Position numbers and translations under genes: made by a program. Shown here piece by piece: positions 9,065-17,092 of a stretch of 64,000 nucleotides of DNA. The notes under the pieces are model-generated. The model had not been told where the DNA came from, did no database searches, and saw only the letters and a list, made by a program, of their open reading frames with translations. The stretch spans positions 40,343 through 104,342 of the forward strand of contig NZ_MUZV01000011.1 in the NCBI RefSeq assembly GCF_002000025.1. The letters run 5' to 3'. The stretch comes from Cognaticolwellia aestuarii (GTDB lineage: Bacteria; Pseudomonadota; Gammaproteobacteria; Enterobacterales; Alteromonadaceae). Every line of letters begins with the position of its first letter. Position 1 is the first letter of the stretch.

Positions 9065-9685
9065 ATGAATAAAAAAAAGTCAAAGACCAATAAATATGAT
9101 TTTTCAGGTATGAGCATTGATGAACTTATAGCTAAGCCCTTAACAGCGATTGTTGATGCACAGGGAAAAATGGCGGCAGAACAAGTAAAACTACTATTGC
9201 AGAATTGCTTTTTTTTTAATGGTGAATTTTATGAGCCTAAAGTCATTAAAATGAGTATTACAAGAGCTGTAATCGAAGATCTAAATTCAGGTACACAACC
9301 TGTTTTAGAGCAAATAGTAACTTATTTTGATCTTCCTCTTATATCTATTTTTCCATTAAATTCATTAGGTATCGATGCCGTTAACATACATTTCGAGCTT
9401 GAGGTTACGGCTCAATATCAAAAAGAAACCGACTCGGCAGATACCAACAGCAATAATGATCATCAAGGCTTTGTAAGAAAAAATAATTCTAATATTGAAA
9501 TGTTAGGCAAAGTATCGACTAAAGCGATTATCAACCAGAATGAAGCTGAATCGATCGCAACAAGTGCAGCTTATTCAGTAGATGTAGTCGCAGGTCCTTT
9601 ACCTTTACCTCCGGGGTTACTCAGTATTATTGACGTATACACAAAAGCTATTGAGCCAACTGTAATGCCAGAAATTGAAAAATAG
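9065..9685 (+). CDS. DUF2589 domain protein (paralog 2)
   Basis: 206 aa. It repeats the landmarks of the preceding gene in order: GMSIDELIAKPLTAIVDAQ (residues 15-33), a helix ending QNCFF, MSITRAVI (63-70), DLPLISIFPLNSLGIDAVNI (89-108), an Asn/Asp/Ser-rich insert and the tail SIIDVYTKAIEPTVMP. The insert differs completely from that of paralog 1 while the flanking core is conserved, as expected for an old tandem duplication. The N-terminus is Lys-rich (MNKKKSKTNK). No good Shine-Dalgarno sequence is visible before the ATG, so translation may depend on the upstream gene. Function unknown. Confidence 0.78.
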   Translation: MNKKKSKTNKYDFSGMSIDELIAKPLTAIVDAQGKMAAEQVKLLLQNCFFFNGEFYEPKVIKMSITRAVIEDLNSGTQPVLEQIVTYFDLPLISIFPLNSLGIDAVNIHFELEVTAQYQKETDSADTNSNNDHQGFVRKNNSNIEMLGKVSTKAIINQNEAESIATSAAYSVDVVAGPLPLPPGLLSIIDVYTKAIEPTVMPEIEK

Positions 9686-9697
9686 CATAGGTGAAAT

Positions 9698-9895
9698 ATG
9701 ATTAACGAACAAAAGATACCATGTCCTATATGCCAAGGTCAGATCCCGTTTGATCCAATGTCATTGCTACAAGGGGTAGGCTTTGCGTGTCCCACTTGTG
9801 CCGCTGTAGTTTCTATTGCACCTGAAAGTATTGATATATCTAAGTCTGCAATGAACGCGTATCGAGAGTTGAAACTCACTAATGCAAAAAAATAG
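9698..9895 (+). CDS. Small zinc-ribbon-like protein
   Basis: 65 aa. Two CPxC knuckles, CPIC at residues 9-12 and CPTC at 31-34, form a probable four-Cys zinc ribbon. The rest is a short helical tail (SAMNAYRELKLTNAKK). The start is 12 bp after the stop of DUF2589 paralog 2 and has TAGGTGA upstream. Its placement between DUF2589-type genes, with short gaps on both sides, implies co-expression and perhaps physical interaction; that is inference. Confidence 0.72.
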   Translation: MINEQKIPCPICQGQIPFDPMSLLQGVGFACPTCAAVVSIAPESIDISKSAMNAYRELKLTNAKK

Positions 9896-9908
9896 AAGAC
9901 TATAAATT

Positions 9909-10532
9909 ATGATTAAATTTGATCAGCTAGTGCAAGTTATTCACGATGCAGCACTTTCAGCAAATGAAGCTGTAGCAAACGAAAACCTTAAGTTAATTGA
10001 TAAGTATTTTGAAAGTGCCGCTGAAACAAAGTCATCGACACAATTTATTGAGGCTGCTTTGCAATTAACCGATGATATGATGACACAAGACGATCCCGAC
10101 TTTTCCGAGTTGGGTGACTTGATGGAGGGATTTGTTAATTGTCAAAAGAATAAACCAAGCAAACTTGGAGGTTTAGACTATCAGTCATTCGGTAGTTTAA
10201 AGCCTCGCACAGTAACTTTACAGTGTCCTGAGGCTACACGAGAAGGCACTAGAGTGAAAAATATAAAAGTACCGCTTATAGCACTTGCTCCGATAACATT
10301 GTCAGAAATTTCGGAAATAAAGTTTAAGACTACATTGGAAATTATTAGTGATGATGAAGGGTTAAATGTAGATTTCATCAATAGTAGCGTAATAGCAAAA
10401 GATAAAGATAAGGCTGATGAAAACCAAACACGCACAACTTTAGAGATAACTATTAGGCCCAAAGAGACTTCTGCTGGACTCAAAAGTTTGGTTCAGGGTT
10501 ATGAAAAAGTAATAAAAGCACAAATGCCATAA
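9909..10532 (+). CDS. Divergent DUF2589-like protein (paralog 3)
   Basis: 207 aa. The N-terminal helical motif of the two paralogs is replaced by an unrelated helical region (residues 1-75). The second half keeps the same layout: strand KPRTVTLQCPEA, core IKVPLIALAPITLSEISEIKFKTTLEI-like region at about 118-144, a charged insert (KDKDKADENQ) and the C-terminal helix SLVQGYEKVIKAQMP, which parallels the IIDxxxKAIEPxxMP ending of the others. I therefore place it as a distant member by eye. It begins 13 bp after the zinc-ribbon gene and is the last gene of the cluster. Function unknown. Confidence 0.6.
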   Translation: MIKFDQLVQVIHDAALSANEAVANENLKLIDKYFESAAETKSSTQFIEAALQLTDDMMTQDDPDFSELGDLMEGFVNCQKNKPSKLGGLDYQSFGSLKPRTVTLQCPEATREGTRVKNIKVPLIALAPITLSEISEIKFKTTLEIISDDEGLNVDFINSSVIAKDKDKADENQTRTTLEITIRPKETSAGLKSLVQGYEKVIKAQMP

Positions 10533-10852
10533 TTGTAGGTAATTTTTTAGAGAACCGAATAAGCCTATACATATTATTTGTGTGTATTTACCTACATAAA
10601 GCCAATAAAAACACCGTTTTTTAGGGTGTTGTTAAATAAAGACAAATCTTTTTGATGTAAGCACAACTGATATTATTGACAGTAAAATGCGTCTGTTAAT
10701 TTTTATGGTAAGAAGCACACAGTTAGAGTTATTGCGCTTTTTCTATTATTTTTTGTTTTAGTCTGCTATTTCAGTTTTTTGCTAATGGCAGTAGCGAAGG
10801 TTTGGTGATTGTCATACCATGGAGCCATATTCAGTTTGCGACTCTATTTATT
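10533..10852. other. Intergenic region after the DUF2589 cluster
   Basis: 320 bp with no supportable gene. It contains a short hairpin at 10610-10630 and then AT-rich sequence leading to the MltA-like gene. No SD-supported start or recognisable promoter stands out. Confidence 0.5.
10610..10630. terminator. Weak hairpin, possible terminator after the DUF2589 cluster
   Basis: AACACC at 10610-10615 pairs with GGTGTT at 10625-10630 across a T-rich loop. The plus strand lacks a T-run after the stem, while the minus strand reads TTTTTATT after it, so the hairpin would work better against minus-strand transcription. About 80 bp separates it from the last DUF2589-like stop. Confidence 0.35.
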
Positions 10853-11974
10853 ATGCGTCTTATATTTTCTTTTTTAGTTTTTTTAGTTGCTAGCTCTCAG
10901 AGTTTTGCTCAAACACCCGCGCGATTTTTTACCCTCGATGTAACACCAAACTTGGCTAATATGTCTGATTTTAAAGCTAGTGCTTTGTGTGATGTTGCTG
11001 ATGAAACGCAGCGATATTTAACGAAGTTTACAGCTGATAAGTTTGCTGTGCACGCTGGAACGGTATTTGATGAGAGTGTAACGCTAGCTAAGGTCAAAAA
11101 AACTCTCGCCTTTATTTGTCAAACTTACCGAGAAGATGTTCGAAAAAAGCGCTATAGCCGCCTCCATGATACGCAGTTTTTAATTGAGAATTTTTATTTT
11201 TATCGTTGGACACCCGATATTAAAACTGCCCGAGAAATTGCGCTTAAAAGTACTAATACTAGTAAGTCTCGCATGTTGAATACGATACCAAGTGATAAGA
11301 TATTTTTAACTAAATATTATACAAAACTTTTAACCGCTAGCGCCGTTAAAACCCCACAGTATAACCAAGCGCTTTATGCTTTACCTTATGATGAATCGGC
11401 GTTGACGTTAGAGGCCGCGAATGAAGATTTGTCGTTAACGCGCCATAAATACACTCGGCAAGATATTATTGCGGGTGTGCTAGAAGAAAAAAAATTAGCC
11501 AAGCCGTTAATATGGTTAACTGAAGAAGCTTTACATGATGTGTTATTGCAAGGTACTGGTGTTGTTGAGGTTGATGGTGTTAGGCGCTATTTTAATGTTC
11601 ACCGTAACAATGGTATTGCTTATGATTATGCCATTGGCAAGCGTGAACAGGCGCGTTATTGGTATTTTTCTGAAGTGCCAAGCATTATGGGCTATGGTGA
11701 AACACTTGATAGTAAAATTGCCATTGCGCCACACGTGTCTTTTGCTGGCAATGTAGCTGAGTTAGGTTTAGGTAAGCTGTTTATGGTGAGTTATGACCAA
11801 GGTGATGAAAAAATATCGCGTTTAGGGGTGTTAGCTGATCAAGGTGGGGCATTTGATAACAACTTATTTCAACTCGATTTATTAGTAGATAGCTATTACG
11901 GTTGGCAAGATTATCATAAAGCCAATAAGCATTTACCTGATTACGCAAATGCTTGGTTGATGTTGGTTAAATAA
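10853..11974 (+). CDS. MltA-like (3D-domain) exported protein, divergent
   Basis: About 373 aa from the ATG at 10853, chosen because MRLIFSFLVFLVASSQSFAQ is then a clean signal peptide; an in-frame TTG at 10802 or GTG at 10805 would add a short polar extension. The region LTRHKYTRQDIIAG...WLTEEALHDVLLQGTGVVEVDG...NNG.AYDYAIG follows the MltA insert domain, and LGVLADQGGAFDNNLFQLDLLVDSYYGW follows the double-psi 3D domain that carries its catalytic Asp. MltA is a lytic transglycosylase that trims peptidoglycan. Identity looks low and there is no lipobox Cys, so the protein may be soluble in the periplasm. Other exported 3D-domain proteins are the alternative. Confidence 0.6.
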   Translation: MRLIFSFLVFLVASSQSFAQTPARFFTLDVTPNLANMSDFKASALCDVADETQRYLTKFTADKFAVHAGTVFDESVTLAKVKKTLAFICQTYREDVRKKRYSRLHDTQFLIENFYFYRWTPDIKTAREIALKSTNTSKSRMLNTIPSDKIFLTKYYTKLLTASAVKTPQYNQALYALPYDESALTLEAANEDLSLTRHKYTRQDIIAGVLEEKKLAKPLIWLTEEALHDVLLQGTGVVEVDGVRRYFNVHRNNGIAYDYAIGKREQARYWYFSEVPSIMGYGETLDSKIAIAPHVSFAGNVAELGLGKLFMVSYDQGDEKISRLGVLADQGGAFDNNLFQLDLLVDSYYGWQDYHKANKHLPDYANAWLMLVK

Positions 11975-12050
11975 TTTCAGTGAATTTTACACAGCATTAC
12001 TACGGCCAGACATTACCACAGTGCTATAACATGAAAGCACAGCAGCAACA

Positions 12051-13955
12051 TTATGCTACGTTGCTGGTTAAGTTTTGCGTTTGATTTTCGATGCTGTTTT
12101 TGCTTTTTGCCGGTTGATAATCAAGTGGCGCGGCAATAAGCAATTGGCGTATGGTGGCCTCATCTTCATTGTGCATAGCCGCCTTAAGTTGCGCTAAAAT
12201 TTCAGCAACCTCGTTATAATGCAATGAACGTTCGTTGGCGGTTAAAATGCGTTGATGCTGAGTTTTCTTGGCATTATCGTCAATTAGTAGCTCTTCAAAC
12301 AATTTTTCGCCAGGGCGTAAGCCGCTAAAGTTTATTGCAATATCACCGGTTATATTTGTTTCATCTTTAATGGTTAAGCCCATCAAATGCGTCATTTTAT
12401 AAGCTAAGTCGATTATTTTTACTGGGTTGCCCATATCAAGTACAAAAACATCACCACCGGTGCCCATAGCGCCGGCTTGAATAACAAGCTGCGCGGCTTC
12501 AGGAATGGTCATAAAGTAGCGAATAATATCTGGGTGAGTAATGGTGATCGGGCCGCCACGTTTAATTTGTTTTTTAAATAGCGGTACTACTGAGCCCGAG
12601 GAACCTAAAACATTACCAAAGCGCACCATAACAAAGCGGGTACTATGATCTTGCTTTGCTAAGCCTTGTAGTACTAACTCAGCTAAACGCTTAGTTGCGC
12701 CCATCACATTGGTGGGCCGCACGGCTTTGTCGGTTGAAATAAGCACGAAGGTTTCTACTTTAGTGTTAATGGCGGCTTGGGCTATTTCATGGGTGCCAAA
12801 AACATTATTGGTTACGCCGGCAATAACATTGTTTTCTACCATAGGTACGTGCTTATATGCTGCGGCATGATAAATCGTTTGAACGCCGTATTTGCGAAGA
12901 ATATGGTTCATTAACATGCCGTTTTGTACATTGCCGATCAAAGGCTCAATGCTAAGCGGGTTAGCCGCTTCTTTTAAAATTTCACCAAGTTCCTGATGAA
13001 TTTCATAAAGTTGCGCCTCGCTAACATCAAGCAGGATGAGTTTTTGTGGCTTGTTTAATACTATTTGTCGGCAAAGTTCTTTACCGATAGAGCCACCTGC
13101 ACCAGACACAAGTACAACTTTATCGCTAATATTAGCACTGAGCAATTCGGCTATTGGTTTTACGGGTTTACGACCAAGCAACTCATCAACCGACACTTCT
13201 CTTAATTCATCAATACTACGTTTGCCTGATACAATGTCAGACATATCGGGCACTATAAGTAATTCAAGTGCGTAAGGTTCAATATGCGCGACGATTTGCT
13301 TTAAGCGAATAGGATCAACTTGTGGGATGGCAATTAATACTTTGAATTGGCCATATTTCTTTACTAGCTGGTCTATTTTTTTATGGGAATAAATTTTTAA
13401 CCCTAATACTCGACGATCAACATAACGTTTTTTTTCATCTATGAAGGCTAAAGGTTGATATGTTCTGCCTTGTGACAAAGCATGCACAAGCTGCCTGCCA
13501 GCGCTACTTGCGCCATAAATTACTACGCCTTCACGCTCATCAAACCAACGTTTTTTGGATACTAAACTGACTAACGTTCTCGCTCCAGCAATTTGCAGGC
13601 TGGCAAGCACCAGAAATACAATAGGGACAGATCTAGGTACGAAAGCATCGACCAAAAAACTGGTTAAATAGAAAATTATACTGGCAATGATTAATAGTAA
13701 CTGGATCTTAAGAAAAGCTTTGGCGTTGAAAAAACGCACGACAGAGTTATAAACATCAAAGCTGTAAAATAGTACTAGTGTTGAACTGACCACGGTAATA
13801 AATGCAATGTTTTCGTGCCAAGAGATTTCTACACTATCAACACCCAAGCGAATAATATAAGCAAGATAAAAAGCAATACTCAGAGCAAGTAGGTCGTAAG
13901 CCAGTGCTAAAATTAACTTCACTGAACTTGGGATTAAATCAATACGTCTAACCAT
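12051..13955 (-). CDS. pglF: UDP-GlcNAc 4,6-dehydratase, PglF/WbpM/CapD-like
   Basis: 634 aa, the usual length of the membrane-bound long dehydratases. Four membrane helices fill about residues 10-120. A first Rossmann-like CoA-binding/ancillary domain (VVIYGASSAGRQL near 145) is followed by the SDR domain with NAD motif GAGGSIG near 287. The catalytic region near 405 reads STDKAVRPTNVMGATKR: the usual YxxxK Tyr is Met, the hallmark of PglF/WbpM enzymes. It makes the UDP-4-keto-6-deoxy sugar that the neighbouring aminotransferase uses. It is the last gene of the minus-strand operon, 137 bp after the aminotransferase. The symbol is assigned by context; wbpM or capD would be equally valid. Confidence 0.88.
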   Translation of the reverse strand: MVRRIDLIPSSVKLILALAYDLLALSIAFYLAYIIRLGVDSVEISWHENIAFITVVSSTLVLFYSFDVYNSVVRFFNAKAFLKIQLLLIIASIIFYLTSFLVDAFVPRSVPIVFLVLASLQIAGARTLVSLVSKKRWFDEREGVVIYGASSAGRQLVHALSQGRTYQPLAFIDEKKRYVDRRVLGLKIYSHKKIDQLVKKYGQFKVLIAIPQVDPIRLKQIVAHIEPYALELLIVPDMSDIVSGKRSIDELREVSVDELLGRKPVKPIAELLSANISDKVVLVSGAGGSIGKELCRQIVLNKPQKLILLDVSEAQLYEIHQELGEILKEAANPLSIEPLIGNVQNGMLMNHILRKYGVQTIYHAAAYKHVPMVENNVIAGVTNNVFGTHEIAQAAINTKVETFVLISTDKAVRPTNVMGATKRLAELVLQGLAKQDHSTRFVMVRFGNVLGSSGSVVPLFKKQIKRGGPITITHPDIIRYFMTIPEAAQLVIQAGAMGTGGDVFVLDMGNPVKIIDLAYKMTHLMGLTIKDETNITGDIAINFSGLRPGEKLFEELLIDDNAKKTQHQRILTANERSLHYNEVAEILAQLKAAMHNEDEATIRQLLIAAPLDYQPAKSKNSIENQTQNLTSNVA

Positions 13956-14092
13956 GTAAATGTACCTTACAACACGCCGTTTTAATGCAAAGCTGCAATA
14001 ACGATCTTTGCTTAGTATTCTTGCAACATATTGTTACATTGTCATTATTTAATTACGCTATGCCAGTAAATAGTTTTATAAAAAACTCAGCT

Positions 14093-15274
14093 TTAGCGCT
14101 TGTTATCAACAATATCAAATGCTTGGCTTAGGGCTTGGCAAACCGTATTCATGTCGTTGTGAGTAAGTGTCGGGTGTACTAAAAACATCAGGCTTGTATT
14201 ACCTAAGGTTTGCGCATTTTTCAACTCAACTTTAGGTCGTAAATTGGTTTTATCGAAAGCTTTTTCTTTATAAACCTCTGAGCAACTACCTGAATAACAT
14301 GGAATATTGTGCTGGTGGATGATATCAATGATATCGTCTCGAGAGATAGTTGTAGGTAGTTTTTCAATATCGATGAAGACATAACACTTGTAATAAGCGT
14401 GGACGATATAATCAGGTACTGTTGGAACCACTAGCCACGGATATTGCCGACAAACTTGAAAAATTTTCTCTGCATTATCATTGCGTAGTTTAGTCCAATT
14501 AGCCATACGTTTAAGTTGAATGCGGCCAATCGCTGATTGCATTTCAGTTAGGCGCCAATTAGTGCCAAAGCTTTCATGTAACCAACGATAACCTGGCGGG
14601 TGCTCTTGCTCATAGACAGCAGCATACGACTTGCCATGATCTTTATATGCCCAAGCTTTACGCCAAAGGCTTTCATCATTGGTGGTTAACATGCCGCCTT
14701 CACCGCCGGTGGTCATTATTTTATCTTGGCAAAAAGACCAAGCGCCGATATGACCAATACTGCCGACAGAACGGCCCTTATATTTAGTGCCATGTGCTTG
14801 TGCGCAATCTTCGATAACAAAAAGGTTTTCAGTTTTAGCTAGCGCCATGATGTCGTCCATTTCACATGGCCAACCCGCTAAATGCACACAGATAATAGCT
14901 TTAGTTTTTTTTGTTAATACTGTTTTGATGGTGTTAGCACTGATATTTTGACTAGTCAGTTCGACATCAGCAAAAACAGGGGTGGCACCAGCATTGATAA
15001 TGCTACTAATAGAAGCGATGAATGTTCTAGAGGTGACAATCACCTCATCGCCACAGCCAATATCTAGAGCATTTAGAGCTAAATCTAAAGCCAATGTGCC
15101 ATTAGCCAGTGCAATGGCATATTGGCTGTCAGTGTAATTGGCAAACTCTTTTTCAAAATCACGACCTTGTTGGCCGGTCCAGTAATTGACTTTATTCGAT
15201 TGTAATACTTGGCTAACGGCGGATATTTCTTCTTCGCTAAAGCTTGGCCATGGAGAGAGTTGGGTATTAAGCAC
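14093..15274 (-). CDS. pglE: DegT/DnrJ/EryC1 sugar aminotransferase, PglE-like
   Basis: 393 aa PLP-dependent aminotransferase. The lysine in SFCQDKIMTTGGEGGM (near residue 185) is the PLP Schiff-base site in its typical setting, and VIEDCAQAHG carries the cofactor-ring Asp. It should transfer an amino group to C4 of the 4-keto sugar made by the PglF-like enzyme. It lies between the pglD- and pglF-like genes, as expected for UDP-diNAc-bacillosamine or a related 4-amino sugar. Perosamine-type synthases share these motifs, so the exact sugar is inferred from the neighbours. Confidence 0.85.
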   Translation of the reverse strand: MLNTQLSPWPSFSEEEISAVSQVLQSNKVNYWTGQQGRDFEKEFANYTDSQYAIALANGTLALDLALNALDIGCGDEVIVTSRTFIASISSIINAGATPVFADVELTSQNISANTIKTVLTKKTKAIICVHLAGWPCEMDDIMALAKTENLFVIEDCAQAHGTKYKGRSVGSIGHIGAWSFCQDKIMTTGGEGGMLTTNDESLWRKAWAYKDHGKSYAAVYEQEHPPGYRWLHESFGTNWRLTEMQSAIGRIQLKRMANWTKLRNDNAEKIFQVCRQYPWLVVPTVPDYIVHAYYKCYVFIDIEKLPTTISRDDIIDIIHQHNIPCYSGSCSEVYKEKAFDKTNLRPKVELKNAQTLGNTSLMFLVHPTLTHNDMNTVCQALSQAFDIVDNKR

Positions 15275-15291
15275 GGGTGGTCCTGTAAATG

Positions 15292-15930
15292 TTAAGTAAG
15301 CGAGCGACTAGGTTGTGCGGGCACACCCAAGTAAAGTGTATTACTCTGGGTTGAGTGTGTTATCACAGCACCGGCACCTGATTGAGTATTTTCTGCAATA
15401 GTAATGTATTCAACGACTGAGCTACCAATACCTAACCAAGAGCGAGTGCCAACTTCGACTCCTCCTGCGATATTAACACCTGGGGAAATATGACAATAAG
15501 CTTGAATATGACAGTCGTGATCTATCGTGGCAGCGGTATTAATTATGCAACCTTCTTCGATGCGGGCGCCAACATTAACGACGGCATTGGCAAAAATGAC
15601 AACACCACGCGCTATTATCGACTTTGTGCTGATAAAAGCAGTGGGGTGGATGAGCGTAGCAATAGAGCTATTTGTGGCAAATAACTTTTTCAATAAGCTT
15701 TCACGTAGCGTGTTACTGCCTATCGCGACGATAAAATCAGCGTTATCAGTGTATTTAGTCCAATGCGCTATTGGTCCAACAATTGGCCAGTGGCTATTGT
15801 TTTTACGTGTTGAAAAGCAATCATCGAGAAAGATAATTTCATGATAAATTGCGATGCTTTCTGCACAATCTGCTACCACACGACCGTGACCACCAGCACC
15901 TATTATTACTAAGGTTTTATGTTTATTCAT
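15292..15930 (-). CDS. pglD: Sugar O/N-acetyltransferase, PglD/NeuD family
   Basis: 212 aa. The N-terminal Rossmann-like part begins VIIGAGGHGRVVADCAE, the signature of the PglD/NeuD family. The second half is a left-handed beta-helix of hexapeptide repeats (ISTKSIIARGVVIFANAVV, GARIEEGCIIN, HISPGVNIAGGVEVG). HDCHIQAYCH holds the likely catalytic His. It would acetylate the C4 amino group added by the aminotransferase, using acetyl-CoA. It overlaps the sugar transferase gene by 4 bp and is followed 17 bp later by the aminotransferase gene, so one operon is clear. Confidence 0.87.
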   Translation of the reverse strand: MNKHKTLVIIGAGGHGRVVADCAESIAIYHEIIFLDDCFSTRKNNSHWPIVGPIAHWTKYTDNADFIVAIGSNTLRESLLKKLFATNSSIATLIHPTAFISTKSIIARGVVIFANAVVNVGARIEEGCIINTAATIDHDCHIQAYCHISPGVNIAGGVEVGTRSWLGIGSSVVEYITIAENTQSGAGAVITHSTQSNTLYLGVPAQPSRSLT

Positions 15931-16529
15931 TGTTGGCCTGTAAATTTGCTGATCGTGGCTTCGCCATCGGCGTTGATATCAGCTTGTGAAAACACTTTTT
16001 TAACGGTGAGCAAGATAATTTTTATATCTAACCAGAGTGATTGATGGTCTATGTACCAAACATCCAGTTTAAACTTATCTGGCCAACTAATGGCGTTACG
16101 TCCATTAACTTGTGCCCAACCAGTTATACCCGGCTTAGCATCATGCCTTCTTGCTTGTTGCTTGGAATATAAAGGCAAATATTCAACTAACAGTGGTCTA
16201 GGCCCCACCAAACTCATATCGCCTTTTAATACTGACCAGAGGCCAGGCAGTTCATCTAAACTTGAGTTTCTTAATTTTATACCGAAGTCGGTTAAGCGTT
16301 CGTTATCAGGCAATACATTACCATGTTCATCATGTGCATCGCGCATTGAGCGAAATTTTTGCATGGTAAATATTTTCCCATGCAAGCCGGGTCGCTGTTG
16401 GCTAAAAATAACCGGGGTGCCTAAATTTTTTGCTACTTTACGCGCGACGATAAAATAAACTGGTGAGAGTACGAGCAGCGCGAGTGAAGCTGCCAAGATA
16501 TCAATGGTACGTTTGATGAATTTATACAT
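15927..16529 (-). CDS. pglC: Initiating phosphoglycosyl transferase, PglC-like
   Basis: 200 aa, the size of the minimal monotopic phosphoglycosyl transferases. One N-terminal membrane helix (residues 11-30, ILAASLALLVLSPVYFIV) is followed by FTMQKFRSMRD, SLDELPGLWSVLKGDMSLVGPRPLL and PGITGWAQVNGRN, the family signatures including the catalytic Asp-Glu pair (LDELP). The enzyme moves a phospho-sugar from UDP to undecaprenyl phosphate at the inner membrane and so starts the glycan. It is first in the minus-strand operon and is transcribed away from the plus-strand glycosyltransferase operon. Confidence 0.9.
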   Translation of the reverse strand: MYKFIKRTIDILAASLALLVLSPVYFIVARKVAKNLGTPVIFSQQRPGLHGKIFTMQKFRSMRDAHDEHGNVLPDNERLTDFGIKLRNSSLDELPGLWSVLKGDMSLVGPRPLLVEYLPLYSKQQARRHDAKPGITGWAQVNGRNAISWPDKFKLDVWYIDHQSLWLDIKIILLTVKKVFSQADINADGEATISKFTGQQ

Positions 16530-16654
16530 AATAAGTCGTTTGCATTCAGAAAACTGAAAGCTGTAGTTTCCGTTTTCGCTTTATTTTCCAATATAACAGG
16601 AGTAAATTGAACAATACAATAATAACAAATTGATTTTCATATCTAAGTCTTCAT
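16530..16654. promoter_or_regulatory. Divergent promoter region of the glycan locus
   Basis: The 125-bp gap between the pglC-like gene (minus) and the acetyltransferase gene (plus) must hold both start regions of the two divergent operons. It is AT-rich. I could not fix a -35/-10 pair on either strand with confidence. Confidence 0.4.
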
Positions 16655-17086
16655 ATGCATGCTGTAGTTCGTCTTTATTACCTATCTCGTTGGTGTTATC
16701 TAAAAAAAATTCCTTTTTTACCTCAGTTGATTCATTACTTTATACGTATTGTTTTTGCTTGTGATGTCAAATATACCGCTGATATTGGGGAAAATGTTGG
16801 ATTTTTTCATAATGGTTTGGGCGTTGTTATTCACAAGCACGCTAAAATTGGTGCCGGTACTTGTTTATATCAGAATGTTACCATTGGTGGTAACGGTAAA
16901 TCGGCCGTTGATAATGGTATTCCCGTGATAGGTAAAAATGTTTTTATTGGTGCTGGGGCTGTAATATTGGGTCCTGTGACAATAGGAGATAATGCCCGCA
17001 TTGGAGCAAATTCTGTGGTGCTAAGTGACGTTGCAGCAAACACTACAGTCGTAGGTTCTCCGGCTAAGCCAATCGGCAAAGGTTAA
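16655..17086 (+). CDS. Serine-acetyltransferase-like hexapeptide acyltransferase
   Basis: 143 aa. An N-terminal helical part (residues 1-45, YYLSRWCYLKKIPFLPQLI) precedes hexapeptide repeats ending VIHKHAKIGAGTCLYQNVTIGGN, IGKNVFIGAGAVILG and ARIGANSVV. It resembles short CysE-like enzymes found in polysaccharide clusters (WcaB/EpsB type) rather than true CysE, which is longer. It probably O-acetylates a sugar of the glycan. It is the first gene of the plus-strand operon, 6 bp before a glycosyltransferase gene. Confidence 0.8.
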   Translation: MHAVVRLYYLSRWCYLKKIPFLPQLIHYFIRIVFACDVKYTADIGENVGFFHNGLGVVIHKHAKIGAGTCLYQNVTIGGNGKSAVDNGIPVIGKNVFIGAGAVILGPVTIGDNARIGANSVVLSDVAANTTVVGSPAKPIGKG

Positions 17087-17092
17087 TATAAT

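Noticed and set aside
12051..16529. Complete Campylobacter-type N-glycosylation (pgl) system
   Set aside because: Only the C, D, E and F-like genes and one PglA-like transferase are present; there is no PglB oligosaccharyltransferase or PglK flippase.
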